Assembly: GCA_002314555.1 (NCBI GenBank)
Contig: DCGF01000028.1
Location: forward strand, 250-5,968
Source of the DNA: Ruminococcaceae bacterium UBA1785
Lineage (GTDB): Bacteria; Bacillota; Clostridia; Oscillospirales; Acutalibacteraceae
DNA: 5,719 bases
Reading direction: 5' to 3'
In this document: positions 1 to 5,719 of the stretch, in pieces
Layout of the letters: each line of letters opens with the position of its first letter
Position numbering within the stretch: the stretch's first letter is position 1
Translations under genes and position numbers: made by a program
Notes under the pieces: model-generated
What the model saw: only the letters and a program-made list of their open reading frames with translations
Databases searched by the model: none
Told to the model about the DNA's origin: nothing

Positions 1-471
1 AAGGTGTGTAACCTTCTCCATAACGCGGCGATTTATCTGCTCAATACCAGCTTCACCGTCTATTACAACAAAGTCGAAGTCGCCAGCGAGCATTGATATA
101 ACTTCACGCAAATAAGTATTTACTGCGCAATAACATCCAGCTGCCTCCGGACGGCCAATAGCTACAAAGCCGAAACCATTCTTTTCCTTCATGGCATCAA
201 TAAGTCTAAATTTAGCCTCTGCCAAAATATCCTGTGTGTCACGAAGTTTTTCCGTAACGTCATTTGCAACGCGCTTTCTAATGTCGTCGAGAGTCTCGTC
301 GACCTCGACACCAAGCGCTGTTGCGAGGCCTATAGCGGGGTCGGCGTCGATAGCCAAGATGCGCTTGTCAGGGTACTGCTCTACGAGCAACCTGACAATC
401 GCTGCTGAGAGAGAGGTCTTGCCGACCCCTCCCTTACCGGATACAGCAATAATCTTTGTATCACGTTCCAT
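1..471 (-). CDS. CooC-like nickel-binding P-loop ATPase (N-terminal 157 residues, cut by window edge)
   Basis: The frame is open from the ATG at 471 to the window edge, so the gene is partial at its 3' end; full CooC proteins are roughly 250-270 residues. It begins with a deviant Walker A motif SGKGGVGKTS (11-20) with the MinD/ParA-type signature lysine at position 13, followed by DADPAIGLATALG (42-54) as the switch I region. GRPEAAGCYCAVNTYLREVI (106-125) carries the C-x-C pair C113/C115, the dimer-interface nickel site that defines CooC. VVIDGEAGIEQINRRVM (135-151) is the Walker B/switch II region in its CooC form. Family role: ATP-dependent nickel insertion into CO dehydrogenase (CooC) or acetyl-CoA synthase (AcsF). 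It follows the enoate reductase by 11 bases. Base and codon use differ from the four upstream genes (richer in G+C, more CGC arginine codons), hinting at lower expression or separate origin. The nickel client is not in the window. Confidence 0.92.
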   Translation of the reverse strand, partial: MERDTKIIAVSGKGGVGKTSLSAAIVRLLVEQYPDKRILAIDADPAIGLATALGVEVDETLDDIRKRVANDVTEKLRDTQDILAEAKFRLIDAMKEKNGFGFVAIGRPEAAGCYCAVNTYLREVISMLAGDFDFVVIDGEAGIEQINRRVMEKVTHL

Positions 472-478
472 ATGCTAT

Positions 479-485
479 CTCCTTA
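479..485 (-). promoter_or_regulatory. Shine-Dalgarno site of the CooC-like gene, overlapping the reductase stop codon
   Basis: TAAGGAG on the minus strand contains the stop codon of the enoate reductase (TAA) followed by GGAG, seven bases before the ATG at 471. The overlap ties translation of the ATPase to termination of the reductase and supports membership in the same transcript. Confidence 0.7.
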
Positions 486-2537
486 GATAGCCATTGCAAC
501 GTCCCAAGCGCCCCAGATTACTGTACGAAGGTTACCAACCTTATTAGCATCACCAATAACGTGAACCTTCTTAGACTTCTCAGCAAGTGGAGTTGGCTTG
601 TAACCAACAGATACGATAATGTTATCGCAAGAAAGCTTAACTGGCTCGCCCTTTTCGTTGATGATGTCAACGTAGTCAGCGCCAATCTGCTTTGTCTTAG
701 CGTTAAGGTATACAGGAACATTGTTTGCTTTGAAGCAATCACGAAGGTAAGAAGAGTTTGCAAGGCAAAGGTTCTTAACGCTCATGAGGTCATCCTGCAT
801 CTCAACGATCATTGGGTGCTTACCCTTTCTGAAGAGGTCAAGAGCAATTTCACAACCTGTGAGACCACCACCAACGATAACAACTCTGTCACCGATTGGC
901 TTCTTCTCAAGGAGATAGTCGCAAGCTTCCATAGCGTTCTCGATACCAGGAATTGGAATAGACTTAGCAACAGCACCTGTAGCTACGATATACTCGTCAG
1001 CCTTGATGTCATCAAGAGACTTGATTTCAGTATTAAGATGTACTTCAATACCGAGTTTCTTAACTTGGAGTTTTTCCCACTCAATAAGTCTCTTATCGTG
1101 TGACTTAAACTCTGGAGCTGCAGCTGCGATAAAGATACCACCGAGTTTGTCATCCTTCTCATAGATAACTGGCTCGTGGCCACGCTGCTTCAAAACAATA
1201 GCTGCTTCCATACCGCCGATACCGCCGCCGATGATAGCAACTTTCTTCTTTCTAAGAGCCTTCTTAATTACGTACTTCTTAGACTGCATTGTCTGTGGGT
1301 TGATTGCGCAACGACACATATGCATTGAGTCACCGAGATCCTGGTCACAAGCTGACTTACCATGTTTAGCCATGTCAAAGCAAGCTGCGTGACAGCAGAT
1401 ACAAGGTTTGATTTCTTCTTCCTTATCCTGCATGAGTTTTGTAACCCACTGAGGATCAGCAAGGAACTGACGACCAACAGCCATAGCGTCAATGTCGCCA
1501 GCTTTGATAGCCTTAGCAGCAACGTCAGCTGTCATACGACCTGCGCATACTACAGGGATATCAACAAATTTCTTAATATGAGCTACGTCTTCAAGGTTAC
1601 AGTTTTCAGGCATGTACTGTGGTGGATGAGCCCAATACCAAGCATCATATGTACCGTTATCACAGTTGAGCATGTCATAACCTGCATCCTGGAGATATTT
1701 AGCAGCCTTTTCTGATTCAGCCATATCACGGCCTACTTCTACGTAGTCCTCACCAGGCATAGCACCAGACTGGAAGCCCTTTGTCTTTGATACTACAGAG
1801 TAACGAAGAGATACTGGGAAGTCCTGTCCGCAAGATGCCTTGATAGCCTTAACGATTTCTACTGGGAAACGATAACGGTTCTCAAAAGATCCACCATATT
1901 CGTCTGTTCTAAAGTTTGTATATGGAAGTGTAAACTGGTCAAGAAGATAACCCTCATGAACAGCATGTACTTCTACGCCGTCAACGCCAGCCTCTTTGCA
2001 AAGACGAGCTGTCTCAGCGAAAGCATAGATGATCTTATCAATCTGCTTCTTTGTCATTTCCTTTGTTGTAATATCCTCAGCCCAACGGTTTGGAAGAGCT
2101 GAAGGAGCAGTTGTAAGATATTCTGGGTCCATAATTGGCTTTGCAATAGTACCGATGATCTTATTATTAATCATCATTGTCATCATTGCTGAAAGAGCCA
2201 TTGAACGACCAAAACCAGCTGTCATCTGAATGAACATCTTTGCGCCAGTCTTATGAACTTCGTCCATAAACTTCTTGAGTTGATCAAATTTCCACTTGTG
2301 CTGATAGAGCCAAGCGCCACCCATGATGTCCTTTACAGGAGCAATACCTGGGATGATAAGACCGCAGTTGTTATCTGCAATTTCCTTGAGGAGTTTTGCA
2401 GCTTCCTTGTCGAAATGGTTTGGTTCTGTCCAACCGAAGATACATGTGCCACCCATAGGAGCGAGAACGATACGGTTCTTAATCTCGCAGTTACCTATTT
2501 TCCAAGGGGTGAACAGAGCTTCATATTCTTTGTTCAT
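483..2537 (-). CDS. NADH:flavin oxidoreductase / enoate reductase (2,4-dienoyl-CoA reductase / BaiCD-like)
   Basis: A 684-residue flavo-iron-sulfur enzyme expected to reduce an activated C=C bond (2-enoate, dienoyl-CoA or enone-like) with NAD(P)H in the cytoplasm. Domain order: an FMN-binding TIM barrel of the Old Yellow Enzyme type (about 1-370; NRIVLAPMGG 21-30, HAVHEGYLLDQF 191-202, TDEYGGSFENRYRF 211-224, AVGRQFLADP 353-362); a 4Fe-4S cysteine motif (C379, C382, C386 and C410 or C397); an FAD-binding GGGIGGMEAA (437-446); a nested NAD(P) site GGGLTGCEIAL (556-566); and the closing FAD motif VIGDA (660-664). H191, H194 and Tyr197 are the likely catalytic or substrate-contact residues. The HEGY form resembles dienoyl-CoA reductase and bile-acid BaiCD/BaiH enzymes rather than the HGY of simple Old Yellow Enzymes. 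Length fits the family (about 640-680). The start is set by GGGAGGT seven bases upstream. Substrate not assignable; the pairing with AcnX suggests it reduces the dehydration product. Confidence 0.93.
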   Translation of the reverse strand: MNKEYEALFTPWKIGNCEIKNRIVLAPMGGTCIFGWTEPNHFDKEAAKLLKEIADNNCGLIIPGIAPVKDIMGGAWLYQHKWKFDQLKKFMDEVHKTGAKMFIQMTAGFGRSMALSAMMTMMINNKIIGTIAKPIMDPEYLTTAPSALPNRWAEDITTKEMTKKQIDKIIYAFAETARLCKEAGVDGVEVHAVHEGYLLDQFTLPYTNFRTDEYGGSFENRYRFPVEIVKAIKASCGQDFPVSLRYSVVSKTKGFQSGAMPGEDYVEVGRDMAESEKAAKYLQDAGYDMLNCDNGTYDAWYWAHPPQYMPENCNLEDVAHIKKFVDIPVVCAGRMTADVAAKAIKAGDIDAMAVGRQFLADPQWVTKLMQDKEEEIKPCICCHAACFDMAKHGKSACDQDLGDSMHMCRCAINPQTMQSKKYVIKKALRKKKVAIIGGGIGGMEAAIVLKQRGHEPVIYEKDDKLGGIFIAAAAPEFKSHDKRLIEWEKLQVKKLGIEVHLNTEIKSLDDIKADEYIVATGAVAKSIPIPGIENAMEACDYLLEKKPIGDRVVIVGGGLTGCEIALDLFRKGKHPMIVEMQDDLMSVKNLCLANSSYLRDCFKANNVPVYLNAKTKQIGADYVDIINEKGEPVKLSCDNIIVSVGYKPTPLAEKSKKVHVIGDANKVGNLRTVIWGAWDVAMAI

Positions 2538-2543
2538 ATTTTT

Positions 2544-2550
2544 ACCTCCC
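2544..2550 (-). promoter_or_regulatory. Shine-Dalgarno site of the enoate reductase gene
   Basis: GGGAGGT on the minus strand, seven bases from the end of GGGAGG to the ATG at 2537. It lies in the 18-base gap after the M28-like gene's TGA, and nothing in the gap resembles a terminator, so the genes are read together. Confidence 0.8.
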
Positions 2551-2555
2551 TAAAA

Positions 2556-3953
2556 TCAAGCTCTACCAAGTCCGAAGTTATAACCATCAACTTTTCCAAG
2601 TTGCTTGGTTTTCTTCTCGTTGATGAGTTCTACTACCTTAATAAATGTTTCAGTCTGCTCAACGGCAAGGTCCAAATTAAACTTATCCATCTCATGATTC
2701 TTTGATACTACGCAAAGATAATCAGGAGCTGTAACAAGTGCGATATCTGGAATACCAACGTTGAAGAGTGACTGTCCTTCTCCGAAGTGGAAAAGGTTGT
2801 GTGGATGAAGTGTTACAGTACGGCACTGCTTTCTGCCCTTAATAGCTTCAAAGTAGATGTCGTCCATAACTTTATTACCTGTGTATACAACTTCAACGTC
2901 AACTGGGTTTGTCTGCTGATAAACGCCGTTTACGTCCTTCCACTCTGTGCAGCCAAGGTGCTCTACTGTAACACCGGCAACTGCCTTAATGTGACCGTGC
3001 TTACCATCCCAAAGCTTCTTATTATTATGAAGCCAAAGTGATGTGGACTGGTCAACGATTCCATGCTTATGTGAAAACTCAGGAATTCTAAAGTGGCCTG
3101 TTGTAAATACAAAGATAAGTGTGCGCTCAGGTTTATGCTTCTTAAAGTAACGCATCATCTCAAGCATGCCGATAGCGCCGTTCTCTTCTACGCAGTTAGT
3201 ACCATCAGTGTGAGTGTTGATGATAACTGCTTCCTTTTTATTCTTACCAGGAATAATGGCGCAGAAGGATTCGCCTTTGGCCTTCTTTTCGATTTTGCCT
3301 TCAAGTGTAAGTGTAGCGGTATCTCCAGCTTTCAAAGCTTTGAGAACCTTTTCGCCCTCTGTCTCATTTACCCAGAGAGCAGGTACGCCCATATAACCAA
3401 GGATGAAGTTCAAGTACTGACCTTCAACCATCTCATCACTCATACCCTGCCAAATAAGGATGGCACCTTTGCAGCCTACGAATGACTGAATTAAGAGAGC
3501 GATAGTCTTAACAAAAGAAGTTGTAACTGGGCCCTTATACTGTTTGCCAAGTCGAAGATCCTTTGGATAAGCTCTCTTTTGGTCAAATGGGAAACGTGAA
3601 GTAAGTTTCTGAAAATCAGCTATGCGGAAAACAACGATGTCCTTTCCGATACCCTTTGTCTGAAGCTTACCTGTTACACCCTTAGGACCTGTAAGTCCTG
3701 AGTAAGGGTGTGCTGAAGCAACTTTTACATCGACGTCTCCGTCCTTTGTGTGAAGAACAAGTTTGGTGTTTCCGGATTCCCAGCGTTTAAATGTCTTCAC
3801 ATCGGACTTCACGTCAAAGCCCATCTTTTTGATTTCTTTCTTAAGGTAAGCGATAAAATCGTTATTACCTTTTGAACCAGTAAGACGAGTACCAAAGCTG
3901 TTCATTTTGTCCATCTCTTTTTTAAAGTTGGACTTGGATACATCTATAACCAT
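2556..3953 (-). CDS. M28-type metallopeptidase-fold protein with PA-like insert, atypical active site
   Basis: A protein of 465 residues (468 if started at 3962; numbering below uses the longer form). The N-terminal part has the M28 pattern FGTRLTGSKGNNDFIAYLKKE (positions 23-43) followed by a lid leading into a PA-like domain (about 93-222: GVTGKL..., GCKGAILIWQG, VPALWVNETEGE). The peptidase core resumes with AVIINTHTDGTN (245-256), LEMMRYFKKH (267-276), TLIFVFTTGHF (281-291), VTVEHLGC (331-338) and NHEMD (422-426). Plausible metal ligands are H251, E259 or E260, H290, E334 and H423. The canonical Glu-Glu pair (general base plus metal ligand) after the second strand is replaced by Gly289-His290, so ordinary aminopeptidase activity is doubtful. 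There is no signal peptide or membrane segment, so it should act in the cytoplasm. It may hydrolyse an amide-linked substrate for the neighbouring AcnX/OYE pair, or have a non-hydrolytic role. The fold is fairly sure; the function is unknown. Confidence 0.8.
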   Translation of the reverse strand: MVIDVSKSNFKKEMDKMNSFGTRLTGSKGNNDFIAYLKKEIKKMGFDVKSDVKTFKRWESGNTKLVLHTKDGDVDVKVASAHPYSGLTGPKGVTGKLQTKGIGKDIVVFRIADFQKLTSRFPFDQKRAYPKDLRLGKQYKGPVTTSFVKTIALLIQSFVGCKGAILIWQGMSDEMVEGQYLNFILGYMGVPALWVNETEGEKVLKALKAGDTATLTLEGKIEKKAKGESFCAIIPGKNKKEAVIINTHTDGTNCVEENGAIGMLEMMRYFKKHKPERTLIFVFTTGHFRIPEFSHKHGIVDQSTSLWLHNNKKLWDGKHGHIKAVAGVTVEHLGCTEWKDVNGVYQQTNPVDVEVVYTGNKVMDDIYFEAIKGRKQCRTVTLHPHNLFHFGEGQSLFNVGIPDIALVTAPDYLCVVSKNHEMDKFNLDLAVEQTETFIKVVELINEKKTKQLGKVDGYNFGLGRA

Positions 3954-3962
3954 TGGATTCAT

Positions 3963-3970
3963 CTCCCTTT
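3963..3970 (-). promoter_or_regulatory. Shine-Dalgarno site that decides the M28-like gene start
   Basis: AAAGGGAG on the minus strand directly abuts the upstream ATG (3962), giving zero spacing, but lies nine bases from the in-frame ATG at 3953. The latter spacing is functional, so the fourth codon of the longest frame is the preferred start. Confidence 0.65.
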
Positions 3971-3985
3971 TGTAATTGCTTTTAT

Positions 3986-4420
3986 TTAGCCGATGATTAC
4001 TGTTCCGTCTGGCTTAAGAGTGATCTTGTCGCCGTTTTTAACAGTATTGAGGAAATCATCACCGAGCTGGTCATATACTGGCATGTCGTCCTCTGCCCAT
4101 ACATCAGCAAGTACTGCGCCTGCTGCTGCAAGTGAGTCGATAGTCTGTGAGAAGAGCATGCAGGAAGGAGCTTTACCTTCTTTAACTGCTGCGAAGAGGA
4201 ACATACCGCCGGTTGTTGAACCAATTGTAAGTGGAAGGCAGAGAGCCTTCTTCTCTAAGATCTGCTTATAGAGATCTGGATTTGATTGGTCGTTACACTT
4301 TGTCTTAGCCTGGAGATTCATCATCTGCATTGAGGCCAAAGTATTAAAACCATTCTTAGTAACTACTGCTTCATATGTTCCGTTTCCAGGAACTATTGCG
4401 CGTCCTTTGAATTCTGTCAT
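3986..4420 (-). CDS. Aconitase X small subunit (DUF126 swivelling domain)
   Basis: This 144-residue protein matches the small subunit of aconitase X. It has the opening FKGRAIVPGNG (4-14), a core LPLTIGSTTGG (62-72), then EGKAPSCMLF (81-90), an alanine/glycine-rich helix with GAVLADVW (101-108) and a terminal GDKITLKPDGTVIIG (130-144). This is the phosphohistidine-like swivelling fold that closes over the large subunit's Fe-S site. The family's GSSS loop carries a serine believed to act in catalysis; here the loop reads GSTT, with Ser68 the probable equivalent. The usual SFxGGVDPxTG stretch is not recognisable and is replaced by a Met/Gln/Asn-rich segment (about 28-50) with Cys42, again suggesting an unusual substrate. 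The gene starts one base after the large-subunit stop (TAA-A-ATG), with its Shine-Dalgarno site inside the upstream reading frame, so the two subunits are probably translationally coupled and made in equal amounts. Confidence 0.9.
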   Translation of the reverse strand: MTEFKGRAIVPGNGTYEAVVTKNGFNTLASMQMMNLQAKTKCNDQSNPDLYKQILEKKALCLPLTIGSTTGGMFLFAAVKEGKAPSCMLFSQTIDSLAAAGAVLADVWAEDDMPVYDQLGDDFLNTVKNGDKITLKPDGTVIIG

Positions 4421-4421
4421 T

Positions 4422-5705
4422 TTACTTTACCCCCTTTGTAAGCATTGTAAGAATCTCGTCATTTGAATAGTAACGAGCAGTTGTATATGTACGAAGCTTA
4501 TTAGAGCTTGTGATAACTGGCTTGCCTGAGCAAAGTGGGTTATCCATGTACATAAGTGGGCAGATACTACTGATGATTACACCAGTCTTCATAAGTCTCT
4601 TATATTCTGGGCACTTCTTAAATGCTTTAAGAACAGGAACTGAAGTTGTGAATACTGTAGGGATAGAAACTTTTTCGTTTCCATATTCTTTAAGACCAGC
4701 TTCAAGTTTCTCTGTCCAATCCTTAAGCTGCTGAAGTGACATATGAGGGCAACCGAGGAAGCACATCTCAGGAGTTGCATTTGGATCTTTCCAGATGCAA
4801 GGATAGTTATCTTTAACTCTCTGAAGTTCTTCATCTGTGATGATGTACTCTTTTGCGCCTGCTGCAATAAGCTTGTCGCCAAACTCAACTGCTTCAGGTG
4901 TCAAACCGTCGATGTGGTAAAGACCAACAGCGCCGTTTGATGCTGTAGCAGCACCGAAGTCCTTAAGGTAAGTCTTAGCAGCGTCATCAAGTTCGTTACC
5001 AAGATACTTATCAAGGCCGTATACGTATGGAACATCTTCCATAACCTTCATGCCAATTGCAGAACCGAGAATCTGTGCGTCTGGCATTTTAGTTGTCTCA
5101 AGTTTTACAACCCAAGTAGCTTTTCTTCCCTCGTCTGTAAGGAAACCAAAGTAAGGAACAAATCCGCATACTGAACCGAAGAGTTCCAAAATACCTGAGT
5201 TTCTATTACAACGAGCACCGAGTACTGAGTTTGCATAAACTACTGCTGAGGACTCAGCCCAAGAGAGCACGTCGCCCTTCTTTGGAATGTTACCGAGTTC
5301 TGGCATGTAGCATGTGCATGTGAAAGAGTCGTCGTTCAAAAGACCGAGTTTCTTCATCTCTTTCTCGTACTTGCCCTGCTTTGAATAGATAACCTTTGCA
5401 GCACCTTTAGCGATAAGGCTCTGTGGAACTGCTGGGTCATAAGGTCTTGGGTCACATGTAAATTTCTGACCAGAGAGACAATTATCATCGATAAGTTTCT
5501 GATAAAGGTCAAATACTGGACCGAGGAACATAAGACCGAAGCTGAGTACTAAATGACCGTACTCACTTGTTACGGGTACCATCTTTGTAGCACCAAAGAT
5601 TTCACCGTAGTTGACCATGGTTTTCATAACCTTGGCCATTGTTTCCCCCTTAGAGCCGTCAAGGATCGCTTGCTGCTCAGGAGTTAAAACCATTTTTGTT
5701 TCCAT
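4422..5705 (-). CDS. Aconitase X (AcnX/DUF521) large catalytic subunit, substrate unknown
   Basis: This 427-residue protein is the large subunit of a two-polypeptide aconitase X, an Fe-S hydro-lyase of the cytoplasm. Visible family signatures are the N-terminal LTPEQQAILDGSKG (7-20), SWAESSAVVYANSVLGAR (148-165), GLYHIDGLTPEA (261-272), FLGCPHMS (316-323) and the C-terminal SSNKLRTY (400-407). Likely Fe-S or active-site cysteines are C130 (in TCTCY), C319 (GCPH) and C382 (ICP). The length fits a stand-alone large subunit; fused AcnX proteins carry an extra C-terminal DUF126 domain, encoded here by the next gene. Known activities in the family are cis-3-hydroxy-L-proline dehydration in bacteria and phosphomevalonate dehydration in archaea. 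Conserved spots differ here: GARCNRNSG instead of GARTNREGG, TCDP instead of the usual TLNP, and TSEYG where many members have S-x-H. The substrate is therefore left open. The start is set by GGGAGG six bases upstream; the internal Met5 is too far from it. Family assignment is firm, reaction is not. Confidence 0.92.
   Translation of the reverse strand: METKMVLTPEQQAILDGSKGETMAKVMKTMVNYGEIFGATKMVPVTSEYGHLVLSFGLMFLGPVFDLYQKLIDDNCLSGQKFTCDPRPYDPAVPQSLIAKGAAKVIYSKQGKYEKEMKKLGLLNDDSFTCTCYMPELGNIPKKGDVLSWAESSAVVYANSVLGARCNRNSGILELFGSVCGFVPYFGFLTDEGRKATWVVKLETTKMPDAQILGSAIGMKVMEDVPYVYGLDKYLGNELDDAAKTYLKDFGAATASNGAVGLYHIDGLTPEAVEFGDKLIAAGAKEYIITDEELQRVKDNYPCIWKDPNATPEMCFLGCPHMSLQQLKDWTEKLEAGLKEYGNEKVSIPTVFTTSVPVLKAFKKCPEYKRLMKTGVIISSICPLMYMDNPLCSGKPVITSSNKLRTYTTARYYSNDEILTMLTKGVK
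4430..4437 (-). promoter_or_regulatory. Shine-Dalgarno site of the AcnX small subunit, inside the large-subunit gene
   Basis: AAAGGGGG on the minus strand lies within the last codons of the large subunit, nine bases before the ATG at 4420. Its position inside the upstream gene supports coupled translation of the two AcnX subunits. Confidence 0.7.
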
Positions 5706-5710
5706 ACTCT

Positions 5711-5717
5711 ACCTCCC
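5711..5717 (-). promoter_or_regulatory. Shine-Dalgarno site of the AcnX large subunit
   Basis: GGGAGGT on the minus strand, with six bases between GGGAGG and the ATG at 5705. It fixes the start at Met1. The window ends two bases upstream, so whether a promoter or another gene precedes it cannot be seen. Confidence 0.85.
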
Positions 5718-5719
5718 GA

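Larger units (their letters stand above)
1..5719 (-). other. Probable single operon: acnX large - acnX small - M28-like - enoate reductase - cooC-like
   Basis: All five genes share one strand with gaps of 1, about 32 (23 with the longer start), 18 and 11 bases, each preceded by its own ribosome binding site. No hairpin-plus-T-run terminator or promoter is evident between them, and both ends run off the window. Shared function is inferred from the dehydratase/reductase pairing; the last gene may instead belong to a downstream nickel-enzyme block that is simply co-transcribed. Confidence 0.75.

Noticed and set aside
191..490. A 99-codon plus-strand open frame over the CooC-like gene
   Set aside because: It is antisense to the Walker A region of the CooC-like ATPase and its serine-rich product resembles no family; no convincing ribosome binding site was seen.
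456..1103. A 215-codon open frame on the plus strand opposite the reductase gene
   Set aside because: It lies antisense to the well-supported reductase, its translation has no recognisable domain, and the opposite frame shows clear FAD and NAD motifs. It is a by-product of the coding strand's codon use.
483..2537. Naming the reductase as BaiCD/BaiH or FadH specifically
   Set aside because: The architecture matches, but no bile-acid (bai) or fatty-acid genes are present and these enzymes cannot be told apart from motifs alone.
2253..2705. A 150-codon plus-strand open frame spanning the M28-like/reductase junction
   Set aside because: It runs antisense through two real genes and their intergenic Shine-Dalgarno site, with no recognisable motif.
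3954..3985. Possible terminator or promoter in the gap between the AcnX small subunit and the M28-like gene
   Set aside because: About 32 bases hold only an A/T-rich stretch and the ribosome binding site; I see no hairpin followed by a T run.
4422..5705. Calling the AcnX a cis-3-hydroxy-L-proline dehydratase or a phosphomevalonate dehydratase
   Set aside because: Partner genes for either pathway are not seen and motifs thought to contact substrate differ from consensus, so a specific name would be unsupported.

Overview
The window looks like part of one operon, transcribed entirely on the minus strand, from a strictly anaerobic bacterium. The best guess is a Bacillota/Clostridia-like gut or sediment organism. 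The reasons are a CooC-type nickel ATPase (linked to CO dehydrogenase/acetyl-CoA synthase biology), an oxygen-sensitive type of Fe-S/FMN/FAD enoate reductase, an Fe-S dehydratase, strong purine-rich GGGAGG-like ribosome binding sites, and moderate G+C. The taxonomic call is inference; no marker gene is present.

Layout in transcription order (right to left): (1) the aconitase X large subunit, 5705-4422; (2) the aconitase X small subunit (DUF126 swivelling domain), 4420-3986, one base after the large-subunit stop; (3) a cytoplasmic M28-type metallopeptidase-fold protein with a PA-like insert, about 3953-2556; (4) a 684-residue Old Yellow Enzyme-type NADH:flavin oxidoreductase of the 2,4-dienoyl-CoA reductase/BaiCD architecture, 2537-483; (5) the N-terminal 157 residues of a CooC-like ATPase, 471-1, cut by the window edge. 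Gaps between genes run from 1 to about 32 bases, each gene has its own Shine-Dalgarno site, and I see no internal promoter or terminator. No stretch over 300 bases lacks a gene. I found no RNA genes, mobile elements, repeats or CRISPR array.

Working model (inference): AcnX is a dehydratase that removes water from a small hydroxy acid, and the OYE-type enzyme is suited to reduce the resulting activated C=C bond with NAD(P)H. Together they would make a dehydrate-then-reduce deoxygenation module, analogous in logic to bile-acid 7-dehydroxylation but with a different dehydratase. The M28-like protein could release or process the substrate from an amide-linked precursor, although its active site departs from the canonical one. 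The CooC-like protein suggests that a nickel enzyme or its maturation is encoded just beyond position 1. The substrate cannot be read from this sequence. The AcnX subunits differ from the usual consensus at several conserved positions, and the usual partners of bacterial cis-3-hydroxyproline dehydratase are not in the window, so a new AcnX substrate is possible.
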